Below are positions 5,855 to 13,529 of a stretch of 13,760 nt of DNA, piece after piece. This DNA comes from Bordetella parapertussis (GTDB lineage Bacteria > Pseudomonadota > Gammaproteobacteria > Burkholderiales > Burkholderiaceae_B). The notes beneath the pieces are model-generated. The model was not told where the DNA came from. It saw only the letters and a list, made by a program, of their open reading frames with translations, and made no database searches. The stretch spans positions 1 to 13,760 of the forward strand of contig CAMAYM010000067.1 in NCBI GenBank assembly GCA_945862495.1, read 5' to 3'. Made by a program: the position numbers and the translations under genes. Positions within the stretch are counted from its first letter, which is position 1. Every line of letters starts with the position of its first letter.

Positions 5855-7027
5855 ATGACTGAAACACAGCCCCCTAGCAATTCTCCACAGAGTGCGGCCT
5901 TACTCAAGGTTAAAAAGCGCACGGATGGTTCTTCTTGGCCTAAGTTTTTTGCGATTATATTTCTGCTCATCGCTCTGGTGGTCGCTGGTGTAGCGTGGTA
6001 TCAACAAAAGCGTTTTGAATCCATTGGACGTGAGGTGGCGACCCAACTGCAGACGCTCACGACCCAGGTCAGTGAGGCCCGCAATGATTCGTCTCAAGCG
6101 CTCAGTCTTGCCCAGTCCCAGGTTAGTCGTATTGCGCAGCTCGAACAAGCGAATCTCGAAGTAAAAAGTCAGTACTTAGCACTTGAACAACTTTGGGCGG
6201 GTGCAAACAAAGGTACTGAGGACGCCATACTTGCAAATGACGTTGATCGTCTTTTGACAACCGCAAGCCAACAGTTGAAGCTCGCGGGCAATGTCAATAA
6301 CGCAATTGTGTCGCTAGAAGCCGCGCAGTCGCTGTTGATTCGTGCTGATCGGTCGCGCTTTGCAACCGTCCAGCGTATGGTGAGTCTGGATCTTGATCGT
6401 TTGCGATCGGTTCCTCTCATCGACGTGCCTCAATTATCTAATCGCTTAGAAGCACTCAGCGCATTGGTGGCTCGGGCCCCCTTGATATTGCCCGATGCAG
6501 CCTCTCCTAAAGTGGTGACGGAGTCATCAAATTCTCAGCCTCCTTTGGCAACTCCCGTTCCGCCAACATCATCCTCTAACGAAGCTCAACCTGCTACTCA
6601 AGATACAAAAGCCTGGTGGGAAATCGCGCTGGATCGTTCTCTTATTTGGTCTAAGGCCGTTGTTGTGATGATCGTTCGTGAGTTCGCTGGGGTGGTCAGT
6701 ATTCAGCGCGTGAGCGATGCTAATGCCTTGTTAATGTCTCCCGAGCAAGGCGCATTATTACGCGCTAACTTGCGGACACGCATATTGACTGCTCAGATGG
6801 CACTGCTCATGCACCAGTCTCCTATCTGGAAGATGGAGCTGTCCCAGGTTGAGCAAAGTCTGGTGGCGCGCTACGAACCAAAGTCCTCCGAGACTGCTGC
6901 TGCACTGCGTTTGGTGCGAGAGCTATCCGCGATTCAGATTGCCATACCTCTGCCTGACATCAGCAGTAGCTTGGCTGCTCTCGAAGCCGTGCGTGCGTCT
7001 GAGTCTTTGCCGGCAGGTGGCCAGTAA
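5855..7027 (+). CDS. hemX: HemX, membrane-anchored heme-operon protein
   Basis: HemX proteins are inner-membrane proteins encoded with hemCD. Databases often label them uroporphyrinogen-III C-methyltransferase, but no SAM-dependent methyltransferase motif is visible in this 390-residue product, so that label should not be taken as an activity. The order is: a polar cytoplasmic N-terminus (1-30), one transmembrane helix (about 31-49, FFAIIFLLIALVVAGVAWY), a long coiled-coil-like helix rich in Gln/Leu/Glu (about 52-115), a helical domain (120-212), a Pro/Ser/Thr-rich linker (about 213-252) and a C-terminal helical domain beginning TKAWWEIALDRS. The bulk is probably periplasmic. The start codon follows hemD by 28 bases; a TACAAT hexamer lies just upstream. 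HemX and HemY are thought to organise or scaffold heme synthesis, but the precise role is unclear. Confidence 0.9.
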   Translation: MTETQPPSNSPQSAALLKVKKRTDGSSWPKFFAIIFLLIALVVAGVAWYQQKRFESIGREVATQLQTLTTQVSEARNDSSQALSLAQSQVSRIAQLEQANLEVKSQYLALEQLWAGANKGTEDAILANDVDRLLTTASQQLKLAGNVNNAIVSLEAAQSLLIRADRSRFATVQRMVSLDLDRLRSVPLIDVPQLSNRLEALSALVARAPLILPDAASPKVVTESSNSQPPLATPVPPTSSSNEAQPATQDTKAWWEIALDRSLIWSKAVVVMIVREFAGVVSIQRVSDANALLMSPEQGALLRANLRTRILTAQMALLMHQSPIWKMELSQVEQSLVARYEPKSSETAAALRLVRELSAIQIAIPLPDISSSLAALEAVRASESLPAGGQ

Positions 7028-7029
7028 TC

Positions 7030-8502
7030 ATGCGGACTTGGCTATGGACCCTTGTTCTGTTGACAGCGGCGGTCGTGCTTGCGGTTGTCCTGAGGGAAAA
7101 TACTGGCCATGTGTTGGTGTTGGTCAATGACTGGAGGCTTCAAGTCTCCCTAGCTTTCGCGGTAATAGCGATTGTTGTTTTTTTTGTTTGCTTGTACGTT
7201 CTGATTCGTTTTGCTTCCTGGATTACTGCGATCCCCATGCGTATGCGCGGTTGGAATAGTCGCCGTCATGTCAAACGAGACCAAGTGCTCTTAGAGCAAG
7301 GGTGGACAGAGCTGCTCGAAGGTCGTTATTCGCATGCAGAAAAAGATTTGACCAAGTTGTTTGACCGCAGCAAAGATGCAAGCAGACAAGTGCTTGCTGC
7401 ACTTTCTGCTGCGCGTGCAGCCCACGCCTTGGGCGAGTTTGGTCGACGCGATCATCTCATTACGCTTGCCAAAGAAAAGGCTTCTGACGATAGTTCGCTT
7501 CAAGAAGTGATTGCGACAGCCGCAGCGGATCTCTATTTGGATCAAGGCTTAGCCGGACAAGCGCTGGAGGCGCTTTTGCCACTGCAAGAACGTAGTGCCA
7601 GACATATTCACACCCTGCGTCTGTTGCTGAGAGCCTATCGTCAATTAGCGCGGCACGATCAGGTCTACACGCTGGCACGTTCACTCAACCGTCGTGGGGC
7701 GCTTCATGAAACTGAGGCGCGTCAAATCATTGAGGTCGCCGCTGCGGCTCGCCTGCGTGAAACGACGCATAACGGACAGTGGCATGCGTTTTGGAAAGAG
7801 CTCAAAACGGACGAGCGCACGTTAATCGAGGTCGCACTTGCTGGTGCCGCCGCCTTTGAGGCCAATGGACAACTCGAAGAAGCTTCTCGTGCTTTGGAGC
7901 AGGCTATTCCGCTGTCCTTTGATCCACGTCTGCTCACTGCCTATTCCCGCGCAGAACCTTCGCAAGTGAAACGCCGGCTTGAAAAAGCCGAGACTTGGGT
8001 ACAGTCTCGCCCCAATGATGCCGAATTACTCGCCGCTATTGGACATCTTTGTCTGGTAGGGCAGATCTGGGGGCAGGCGGAAAATTATCTTTCTCGCAGC
8101 CTTTCAAAACGCGCCGATGCACGCGTACACGTATTGCTAGGCAGCCTTTACGACAAACTCAACCGCCCCCAAGAAGCCGCTGCGCAATGGCGTCTGGCGA
8201 CTGCGGTCGGGACGGTATTGCCAGCGTTGGCGACAGACTCTTTCTTGCCCGTGGCAGACACTGCTTCAGATCCTGGCGTTTTGCACGCAGAAGGTTTGTC
8301 TTACCTTGCTGAAAGTGGGTTCCCAGCTGATTGGAATTTTGAGTCCAATTTGGAAACCACAGTCCTTCAGTCGGGTGAGGCAATGCGTGAGTACCCTCCG
8401 CGAGACAATTTCGATGAGTATTTCGATAGTGCTCCTGTAGCAGGTCTGGGTGAGCCCGCACCCGTTTCAACCCTTCCGCCTTTGCCGGAAAAGAAAGTTT
8501 AA
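7030..8502 (+). CDS. hemY: HemY, membrane protein with TPR-like repeats
   Basis: This is the proteobacterial HemY of hemCDXY operons, unrelated to the protoporphyrinogen oxidase of the same name in Bacillus. The 490-residue product has two N-terminal transmembrane helices (about 4-21 and 38-60) followed by a cytoplasmic or membrane-apposed helical region resembling tetratricopeptide repeats, for example LLEGRYSHAEKDLTKLF, LYLDQGLAGQALEALLPLQ, FEANGQLEEASRALEQAI and LYDKLNRPQEAAAQWRLA. The last 80 or so residues are an acidic, less conserved tail ending in a Pro-rich segment, making the protein longer than the roughly 400 residues of the E. coli form. AGGTGG at 7015-7020, inside the hemX 3' end, serves the ATG at 7030, 2 bases after the hemX stop. 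Role: likely a scaffold in heme synthesis. Confidence 0.9.
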   Translation: MRTWLWTLVLLTAAVVLAVVLRENTGHVLVLVNDWRLQVSLAFAVIAIVVFFVCLYVLIRFASWITAIPMRMRGWNSRRHVKRDQVLLEQGWTELLEGRYSHAEKDLTKLFDRSKDASRQVLAALSAARAAHALGEFGRRDHLITLAKEKASDDSSLQEVIATAAADLYLDQGLAGQALEALLPLQERSARHIHTLRLLLRAYRQLARHDQVYTLARSLNRRGALHETEARQIIEVAAAARLRETTHNGQWHAFWKELKTDERTLIEVALAGAAAFEANGQLEEASRALEQAIPLSFDPRLLTAYSRAEPSQVKRRLEKAETWVQSRPNDAELLAAIGHLCLVGQIWGQAENYLSRSLSKRADARVHVLLGSLYDKLNRPQEAAAQWRLATAVGTVLPALATDSFLPVADTASDPGVLHAEGLSYLAESGFPADWNFESNLETTVLQSGEAMREYPPRDNFDEYFDSAPVAGLGEPAPVSTLPPLPEKKV

Positions 8503-8535
8503 TTTTTCACATTTCACCTTCTGGACGCCAATCAA

Positions 8536-9234
8536 ATGTCTGACTATGTCTTCAAACCCCAGGTAACTATCGGTTTGCCCGTTGTGGGGAGTACTCAGCT
8601 TTTTCCAGTTCGTCGCGTGTATTGCGTAGGTCGTAATTATGCTGAGCATGCCAAGGAAATGGGCTTTACAGGACGTGAAGATCCTTTCTTTTTTTGCAAG
8701 CCAGCGGATGCCTTGATTTCAATTCCAGCGGGTCAGGCTGGCAAGATGCCTTATCCAGTCAAAACTTCAAATCTGCACTATGAGATGGAGTTGGTGGTCG
8801 CGCTAGGTAGTGGAGGGTGTGATATCCCCGTTGAGAAAGCGAATGACTGCGTCTTTGGTTATGCATTGGGTCTGGATATGACACGCCGTGACTTGCAGGG
8901 TGAAGCAAAAAAGCAAGGTCGTCCTTGGGAAGTTGGTAAAGGCTTTGACCAGTCAGGACCGATTGGTCCTATTCATCCAAAGACTGCGACAGGTATTTTG
9001 TCAGAGGGCAATATTTCACTACATGTCAATGGTCAGCAAAAGCAGACCAGTGACTTGTCTCAAATGATCTGGAATATCCCTGAGAGTATTTCTTATCTCT
9101 CAGGATTGTTTGAGCTTAAAGCGGGTGACCTGATTTTTACTGGTACCCCTGAGGGTGTGGGTGCGGTAGTCAAGGGCGACAAACTCGTAGGCCACATTGC
9201 AGGCCTTGGCGAGTTTGAGGTTCACATCGTCTAG
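8536..9234 (+). CDS. Fumarylacetoacetate hydrolase (FAH) family protein, FAHD1/fumarylpyruvate-hydrolase type
   Basis: This 232-residue protein is a minimal FAH-fold hydrolase. These Mg-dependent cytoplasmic enzymes cleave C-C bonds next to an alpha-keto acid (acylpyruvates, fumarylpyruvate) or decarboxylate oxaloacetate. RVYCVGRNYAEHAKEM (27-42) contains the lid His38. FFFCKPADA (51-59) follows. The metal ligands are Glu83 and Glu85 in HYEMELVVALG and Asp114 in GYALGLDMTRRDLQ. Lys136 lies in the KGFDQSGPIGP segment, and FTGTPEGVG (201-209) is the conserved C-terminal loop. The sequence resembles FAHD1/YcgM and the gentisate-pathway NagK, but no gentisate genes are nearby, so the substrate is open. 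It starts 33 bases after hemY with only a weak upstream GGA, and ends 6 bases from the oppositely oriented lyase gene. Confidence 0.9.
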   Translation: MSDYVFKPQVTIGLPVVGSTQLFPVRRVYCVGRNYAEHAKEMGFTGREDPFFFCKPADALISIPAGQAGKMPYPVKTSNLHYEMELVVALGSGGCDIPVEKANDCVFGYALGLDMTRRDLQGEAKKQGRPWEVGKGFDQSGPIGPIHPKTATGILSEGNISLHVNGQQKQTSDLSQMIWNIPESISYLSGLFELKAGDLIFTGTPEGVGAVVKGDKLVGHIAGLGEFEVHIV

Positions 9235-9240
9235 TGATGA

Positions 9241-10191
9241 TTAAAGCGCCTTGCCGATTTCCGCGGCATAGGCAGGGGCAGGGTGTAGGGTGTTGCGTCC
9301 GCCCGCTTTGAGTAGCTGGCTAGGCACGTCGTGTCCGATCAGTCCCGGCAACATCGCCGATACCTTTAGCAGGTGATCGAGATCGATATTAGTATCAAAT
9401 CCTTCTAGCTCCAACATGTGCACCATATCTTCTGTGCAGGCATTACCGCTCGCACCTGGCGCATAGGGGCAGCCCCCGATTCCACCTAATGACGCATCAA
9501 AACGATCGATGCCTGCGCTGATTGCCGCGAGCACATTCGCTTGTGCCATTGAGCGGGTATTGTGAAAGTGCAGCGTGAATACCATGTCTGGGAATAAAGC
9601 CTTGACGCGTGCTGAAAGCGAGCGGACTTGAGAGGGGTAAGCCATACCTGTTGTGTCGCACAGTGTTGCCCGCTTGACACCTAGCTGAGCAAAACGCTCA
9701 ACCCAACGCAGCACTTCGTCTTCGCTCACATCGCCTTCCATCGGACATCCAAAGCTTGTGGATAAAGAAATATTGATGGCAACAGCGCTGCCCGAAATAG
9801 CGGCCACGACTTGTTCGAGTTGAGTGAAAGACTGTTCGCGCGTCATACGCAAGTTAGAGCGGTTGTGTGTCTCGCTCATGGAAATGACGAGGTTTGCCTC
9901 ATCAATCCCGCAGGATAGTGCGCGCTCAGCTCCGCGTACGTTTGGTACGAGTACCGTGTATTCGACACCAGGTTGACGGGTAATTTCGTGCATGACTCGC
10001 TCAGCATCACGCAGCGCAGGAATGGCTTTGGGCGAAGTAAAAGAGGTCGCCTCGATTTTTGCGAAACCACATTGACTCAACGCATTAATGACGCGAACCT
10101 TTTCTTCAGTTTCGATAAATTGCGCTTCGTTTTGAAAACCATCGCGCGTGGCGACTTCTTGCATGTAAATGCGTGGGCGTACGTTTTGCAT
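9241..10191 (-). CDS. HMG-CoA lyase family protein, possible citramalyl-CoA lyase
   Basis: HMG-CoA-lyase-family enzymes are metal-dependent TIM-barrel lyases that release acetyl-CoA from 3-hydroxy-3-substituted acyl-CoA substrates. The 316-residue protein has all key residues: Arg16-Asp17 in VATRDGFQNE, Glu47 in KIEATSFTSPK, His208 and His210 in LHFHNTR, Cys241 in the GGIGGCPYAPGASGN signature, and Asn250. It therefore looks active. The signature region reads SLGGIGG...GNACTED, slightly different from the VAGLGG...GN(V/L)ATED of typical leucine-degradation enzymes as I recall them. It is the last gene of an operon with LeuC/LeuD-like hydratase and class III CoA-transferase genes and without acyl-CoA carboxylase or dehydrogenase genes of leucine breakdown, so citramalyl-CoA (giving acetyl-CoA and pyruvate) is a plausible alternative substrate. 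The 41-base AT-rich upstream gap has no clear Shine-Dalgarno. Confidence 0.88.
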   Translation of the reverse strand: MQNVRPRIYMQEVATRDGFQNEAQFIETEEKVRVINALSQCGFAKIEATSFTSPKAIPALRDAERVMHEITRQPGVEYTVLVPNVRGAERALSCGIDEANLVISMSETHNRSNLRMTREQSFTQLEQVVAAISGSAVAINISLSTSFGCPMEGDVSEDEVLRWVERFAQLGVKRATLCDTTGMAYPSQVRSLSARVKALFPDMVFTLHFHNTRSMAQANVLAAISAGIDRFDASLGGIGGCPYAPGASGNACTEDMVHMLELEGFDTNIDLDHLLKVSAMLPGLIGHDVPSQLLKAGGRNTLHPAPAYAAEIGKAL

Positions 10192-10232
10192 GGTTATATC
10201 TTTTTTAAAAATATCAATATGTCAGCGCGTGT
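10192..10232 (-). other. AT-rich spacer between CoA-transferase and lyase genes
   Basis: This 41-base gap is far richer in A/T than its surroundings and contains TTTTTAAAAA (10202-10211). Hexamers resembling TTGATA and TATAAC are present on the minus strand but only 13 bases apart, too close for a standard promoter. No hairpin and no good ribosome site are visible. Confidence 0.4.
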
Positions 10233-11423
10233 TTAGATGATGCCGCGCGCTTTCCACTCCGCTTGTTGGGCGGGACCGATTCCAAGCTCCTCAAGCACTT
10301 CAGCGGTGTGTTGCCCGAGTTCAGGCGCCGACCGCGTAATTTGACCAGGCGTCTGACTCAATTTTGGCACAATACCAGGTACTTGTACCGTCGAGCCATC
10401 CGGTAGGGTCGCATCCAAAATCATATCGCGCGCCTGATAATGCGGATCTTGCGCAATGTCAGCAGCATCGTAGCTTTTGCCAGCAGGTACTCCAGCAACG
10501 TTCATGGCTTCAAGTACAAAATCAAGACTGTATTGCTGCGTATATGCTGAAATCGCAGCGTCAATCAACTCAGCGTTAGCGGCACGACCTATGTTGTTGG
10601 CTAAACTAGGGTCTGTCGCTAAATCAGTCCGACCGATTGTTTCCATCAAGCGCTTGTAAATACTGTCACCGTTTCCCGCAATCAAGGCATAACGGCCATC
10701 GTTGCAGAGATACGCGTTAGTTGGCACAATCCCAGGCATGCTCGCTCCAGAGGGTTGTCGAACCACTCCGAATTTTGAGTATTCAGGCAATAAACTTTCC
10801 ATCATATTAAAGACGGACTCATAGAGCGCCACGTCCACTTCTTGACCGACACCTCCCTGCTGTTCCCTGTGTCGCAATGCCATCATCACGCCAATGACTC
10901 CGTGCAGCCCAGAGAGCGTATCGCCGATTGAGACCCCCACCCGAACTGGAGGCCGACCAGGCTCACCGCTCAGGTAGCGCAGACCGCCCATGGCCTCGCC
11001 AATCACACCAAAGCCGGGTCGATCCCGATAGGGGCCAGACTGTCCGTAGCCAGAGACGCGCAACATAATGAGTTTTGGATTAATTGCGTGGAGGGCTTGA
11101 AAGCCGAGCCCCCATTTTTCCATCGCACCAGGGCGGAAATTTTCAATCAAAATATCCGCATCCTTGGCGAGCTGTCGGATGACCTCTTGACCTTCAGGCT
11201 GTCGGAGATCAAGGGTGACGGATCGCTTATTGCGTGCATGTGCCGCCCACCAGACCGACGTACCCTCATGGAGCAGACGCCAAGTGCGTAAAGGATCCCC
11301 TGTTTTTGGAGGTTCAATTTTGATCACATCCGCACCAAATTCAGCAAGAATCTTAGAGGCAAACGGGCCGGCGATGAGTTGACCAAGTTCGATGACCCGC
11401 AGGCCACTTAATGGGAGAGACAT
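10233..11423 (-). CDS. Class III (CaiB/BaiF) CoA-transferase
   Basis: Members of this family move CoA between carboxylic acids (for example formyl-, carnitine-, succinyl-CoA:citramalate or succinyl-CoA:malate pairs) through an aspartyl-CoA thioester. The 396-residue protein matches the family length. It starts LSGLRVIELGQLIAGPFASKILAEFGADVIKIE (6-37), the typical N-terminal Rossmann segment. It contains NKRSVTLDLRQPEG (65-78) and ILIENFRPGAMEKWGLG (91-107). Asp168 in GVSIGDTLSGLHG (163-175) corresponds to the catalytic aspartate (Asp169 in formyl-CoA transferase). It ends with the usual LGQHTAEVLEELG segment. The gene starts 12 bases after the leuD-like stop, within the operon. Substrate cannot be read from the sequence; with a LeuCD-type hydratase and HMGL-type lyase beside it, a branched hydroxy-dicarboxylate such as citramalate is the best guess. 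Confidence 0.93.
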   Translation of the reverse strand: MSLPLSGLRVIELGQLIAGPFASKILAEFGADVIKIEPPKTGDPLRTWRLLHEGTSVWWAAHARNKRSVTLDLRQPEGQEVIRQLAKDADILIENFRPGAMEKWGLGFQALHAINPKLIMLRVSGYGQSGPYRDRPGFGVIGEAMGGLRYLSGEPGRPPVRVGVSIGDTLSGLHGVIGVMMALRHREQQGGVGQEVDVALYESVFNMMESLLPEYSKFGVVRQPSGASMPGIVPTNAYLCNDGRYALIAGNGDSIYKRLMETIGRTDLATDPSLANNIGRAANAELIDAAISAYTQQYSLDFVLEAMNVAGVPAGKSYDAADIAQDPHYQARDMILDATLPDGSTVQVPGIVPKLSQTPGQITRSAPELGQHTAEVLEELGIGPAQQAEWKARGII

Positions 11424-11435
11424 AATAATGTGGAC

Positions 11436-12092
11436 CTAGTTGGATGGTTCAGATGCTAACCACGGTTGATTCTTTTTATGTTGCAGTTCGAAGGCTTGAA
11501 TTTGCGCACTATAGCCTAGCGTGAGTGCGATTTCATCCACCCCTTTCATTAAACATTCTTGCCAGAATGGATCGATGTCAAAGTGCTGAGGTGCAGAAAA
11601 ATGTGAACTGTAGACACTGCGCTGTTCAAGATCAATAACGATTTTAAGTGCAGTGAAATCGGTTGCGTTAGGTGCTGTGGATGCTGCGGTCTGCGTAAGT
11701 TGTTGACGCAAGGTGTTGAGTAACCCACCGGGCAGCACAATTGGAAGCACACCATTTTTCAAACAATTATTATAAAAAATATCGCCAAAACTTGGGGCTA
11801 AAACTGCCCGTATGCCGAAGTCAACCAACGCATAGACTGCCGCCTCACGAGAAGAGCCACAACCAAAATTTTCATCGCAAACCATCACGCTCGCATTTTG
11901 AAAAATGGGTTGATTGAGAATATAGTCCGTACGAGGTTGGTGCTCAGCATTCTTACGTAGGTCGTAAAAAAGATAATCCCCGTACTCGCCACGACTTTTT
12001 TTCAGAAAGCGCGCGGGAATGATTTGGTCTGTGTCAATGTTGCGACCTTCGATTGGGATAGCGATCCCATCTAACGTGATAAATGGAGTCAT
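11436..12092 (-). CDS. leuD: 3-isopropylmalate dehydratase-like small subunit (LeuD paralogue)
   Basis: This is the swivelling-domain subunit of an aconitase-family hydratase that pairs with the large subunit encoded just upstream. The 218-residue length fits bacterial LeuD (about 200). IEGRNIDTDQIIPARFLKK (14-32) is the LeuD N-terminal motif and NFGCGSSREAAVYALVDFGI (75-94) carries the substrate-binding Ser-Arg (81-82). In biosynthetic LeuD the latter usually reads SREHAPWAL, so His and Pro-Trp are replaced here by Ala and Val-Tyr. APSFGDIFYNNCLKNGVLPI (99-118) follows. Its ATG overlaps the large-subunit stop in ATGA (12092-12089), a sign of coupled translation for a 1:1 complex. Family membership is clear; that it acts in leucine synthesis is doubtful because no leuA or leuB is here and the neighbours are CoA enzymes. 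Confidence 0.92.
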   Translation of the reverse strand: MTPFITLDGIAIPIEGRNIDTDQIIPARFLKKSRGEYGDYLFYDLRKNAEHQPRTDYILNQPIFQNASVMVCDENFGCGSSREAAVYALVDFGIRAVLAPSFGDIFYNNCLKNGVLPIVLPGGLLNTLRQQLTQTAASTAPNATDFTALKIVIDLEQRSVYSSHFSAPQHFDIDPFWQECLMKGVDEIALTLGYSAQIQAFELQHKKNQPWLASEPSN

Positions 12093-13516
12093 CGGGAAAT
12101 CCTGTCATGTAAAGCCCGCACATCGGTCAAATGGCCTGTGATCGCTGCGGCTGCTACCATTGCTGGACTCATCAGGTGGGTTCTCACGCCTGGCCCCTGG
12201 CGTCCAACAAAGTTGCGATTTGAGGTTGACGCGATGCGCTCTCCTGCAGGCGCTGTGTCACCATTGATGCCCACACACATCGAACAACCAGGCTCACGCC
12301 ACTCTAAGCCGGCCTGTTTGAAAATCAGATCGAGTCCTTCTTGTTCTGCGGCACGCTTGACATGCATCGAACCTGCCACCACGATGCCAGGCACCTTGGA
12401 GTGCATACCTTTAAAAATTTCAGCCGCACTACGTAAGTCCGCAAGCCGAGCATTCGTACACGAACCAATAAATATGCGGTCAATTTTGATCGTGTTGAGG
12501 GGGGTGCCAGGTGTGAGCGCCATATAGCTCAGCGCATCCTTCATAGACTGACGCAGAGCAAGGTTGGGCTGATCCATCGGATTCGGAATCGTTCCGGTAA
12601 TCGGCAATGCGGCCTCTGGACTCGTTCCCCAGGTTACCATTGGCGCGAGAGCGCTCAGGTCCAGTTCGACCTCATGATCCCACGTGCAACCGGGATCAGA
12701 AGTCAGGTCACGCCAGCGGACTAGTGCCTGATCCCATGCACCTTGTTGTGGCGCGAAGGGACGGCCATATAAATAATCAAAGACGAGATCGTCGGGTGCA
12801 ATGATGCCAAAGCGTGCACCTGCCTCGATGGTCATATTACACATCGTCAGTCTATCTTCAAGCGAGAGCGAACCGATCGCGGATCCTGCAAATTCAACGG
12901 CATACCCGGTGGCGCCTGAGGAGCCTATCTGCGCAATCAGCGCCAAAATAATATCTTTACCGGAAATACCTGCGCGATGTTGCCCCGTCAGCAAGACGCG
13001 TAAACCTTTTGGCTTGGGTTGCCAGAGAGACTGTGTCGCAAGTACATGCGTACTTTCAGATTGGCCAATGCCAAAAGCGAGTGCACCAAACGCACCATGT
13101 GTCGAGGTATGGCTATCGCTGCAGGTAAGCGTTGATCCGGGCAGGGTGATGCCTTGCTCTGGACCCATCACATGGACAATGCCTTGTCGCGGATCGTCAA
13201 TGGGAAAGTAATGGGCTCCACTCCATTGCATATTTTTTTCAAAACGTGTGATCATTTGTGTGATTTCTGGCGTGGCTGCATCCTTCGGATTGCGACTGAG
13301 CGTCGGGACGTAATGATCCGCCACTCCAAAAATTTGCTGGGGATTGCGCAGCGAGAGACCACGCTCGCGCAAGGCGCTGAAGGCGTGAAATGAACCCTCG
13401 TGAATGAGATGACGGTCTATGTAGAGCAAAGAAGGACCTGTTGCTCGCTCAACGATTAGGTGTTGACGCCAAATTTTCTCGAAGAGAGAATGTGCAAGAG
13501 GAGACGGTGACACCAT
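12089..13516 (-). CDS. leuC: 3-isopropylmalate dehydratase-like large subunit (LeuC paralogue)
   Basis: This is the catalytic, [4Fe-4S]-carrying subunit of an aconitase-family hydro-lyase. The 475-residue protein is of the bacterial LeuC type (466 in E. coli). It contains LFEKIWRQHLI (11-21), LYIDRHLIHEGSFHAF (31-46), LTCSDSHTSTHGAFGALAFGIG (130-151) and the cluster cysteines Cys353 (IGSCTNARLADLR) and Cys411/Cys414 (PGCSMCVGINGD), then ERIASTSNRNFVGRQG (426-441). The residues after the cluster cysteines read VGINGD where biosynthetic LeuC typically has LAMNPD, pointing to a paralogous subfamily. Known LeuCD enzymes also hydrate citraconate to citramalate or methylmalate, so a C5 substrate is reasonable. 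A Shine-Dalgarno AGGAAA lies 6 bases before the ATG. The gene follows a CDF transporter gene by 13 bases. Confidence 0.93.
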   Translation of the reverse strand: MVSPSPLAHSLFEKIWRQHLIVERATGPSLLYIDRHLIHEGSFHAFSALRERGLSLRNPQQIFGVADHYVPTLSRNPKDAATPEITQMITRFEKNMQWSGAHYFPIDDPRQGIVHVMGPEQGITLPGSTLTCSDSHTSTHGAFGALAFGIGQSESTHVLATQSLWQPKPKGLRVLLTGQHRAGISGKDIILALIAQIGSSGATGYAVEFAGSAIGSLSLEDRLTMCNMTIEAGARFGIIAPDDLVFDYLYGRPFAPQQGAWDQALVRWRDLTSDPGCTWDHEVELDLSALAPMVTWGTSPEAALPITGTIPNPMDQPNLALRQSMKDALSYMALTPGTPLNTIKIDRIFIGSCTNARLADLRSAAEIFKGMHSKVPGIVVAGSMHVKRAAEQEGLDLIFKQAGLEWREPGCSMCVGINGDTAPAGERIASTSNRNFVGRQGPGVRTHLMSPAMVAAAAITGHLTDVRALHDRISR

Positions 13517-13522
13517 CTTAGA

Positions 13523-13528
13523 TTTCCT
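13523..13528 (-). promoter_or_regulatory. Ribosome binding site of the leuC-like gene
   Basis: On the minus strand AGGAAA lies 6 bases before the ATG at 13516, inside the 13-base gap after the transporter gene. It supports this start, although the LeuC family core begins about 10 residues further in. Confidence 0.7.
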
Positions 13529-13529
13529 G

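Noticed and set aside
5855..7027. Uroporphyrinogen-III C-methyltransferase activity for HemX
   Set aside because: No SAM-binding or CobA-type methyltransferase motif; the sequence is a membrane anchor, coiled coil and helical domain. The label is a database carry-over.
12801..13211. Open frame of 136 codons on the plus strand inside the leuC-like gene
   Set aside because: Antisense to a clearly real gene, with no recognisable protein features.
11436..13516. Reading the leuC/leuD-like pair as the leucine biosynthesis genes
   Set aside because: No leuB follows, the neighbours are CoA-dependent catabolic enzymes, and motifs near the active site differ. The symbols are kept only as family names.
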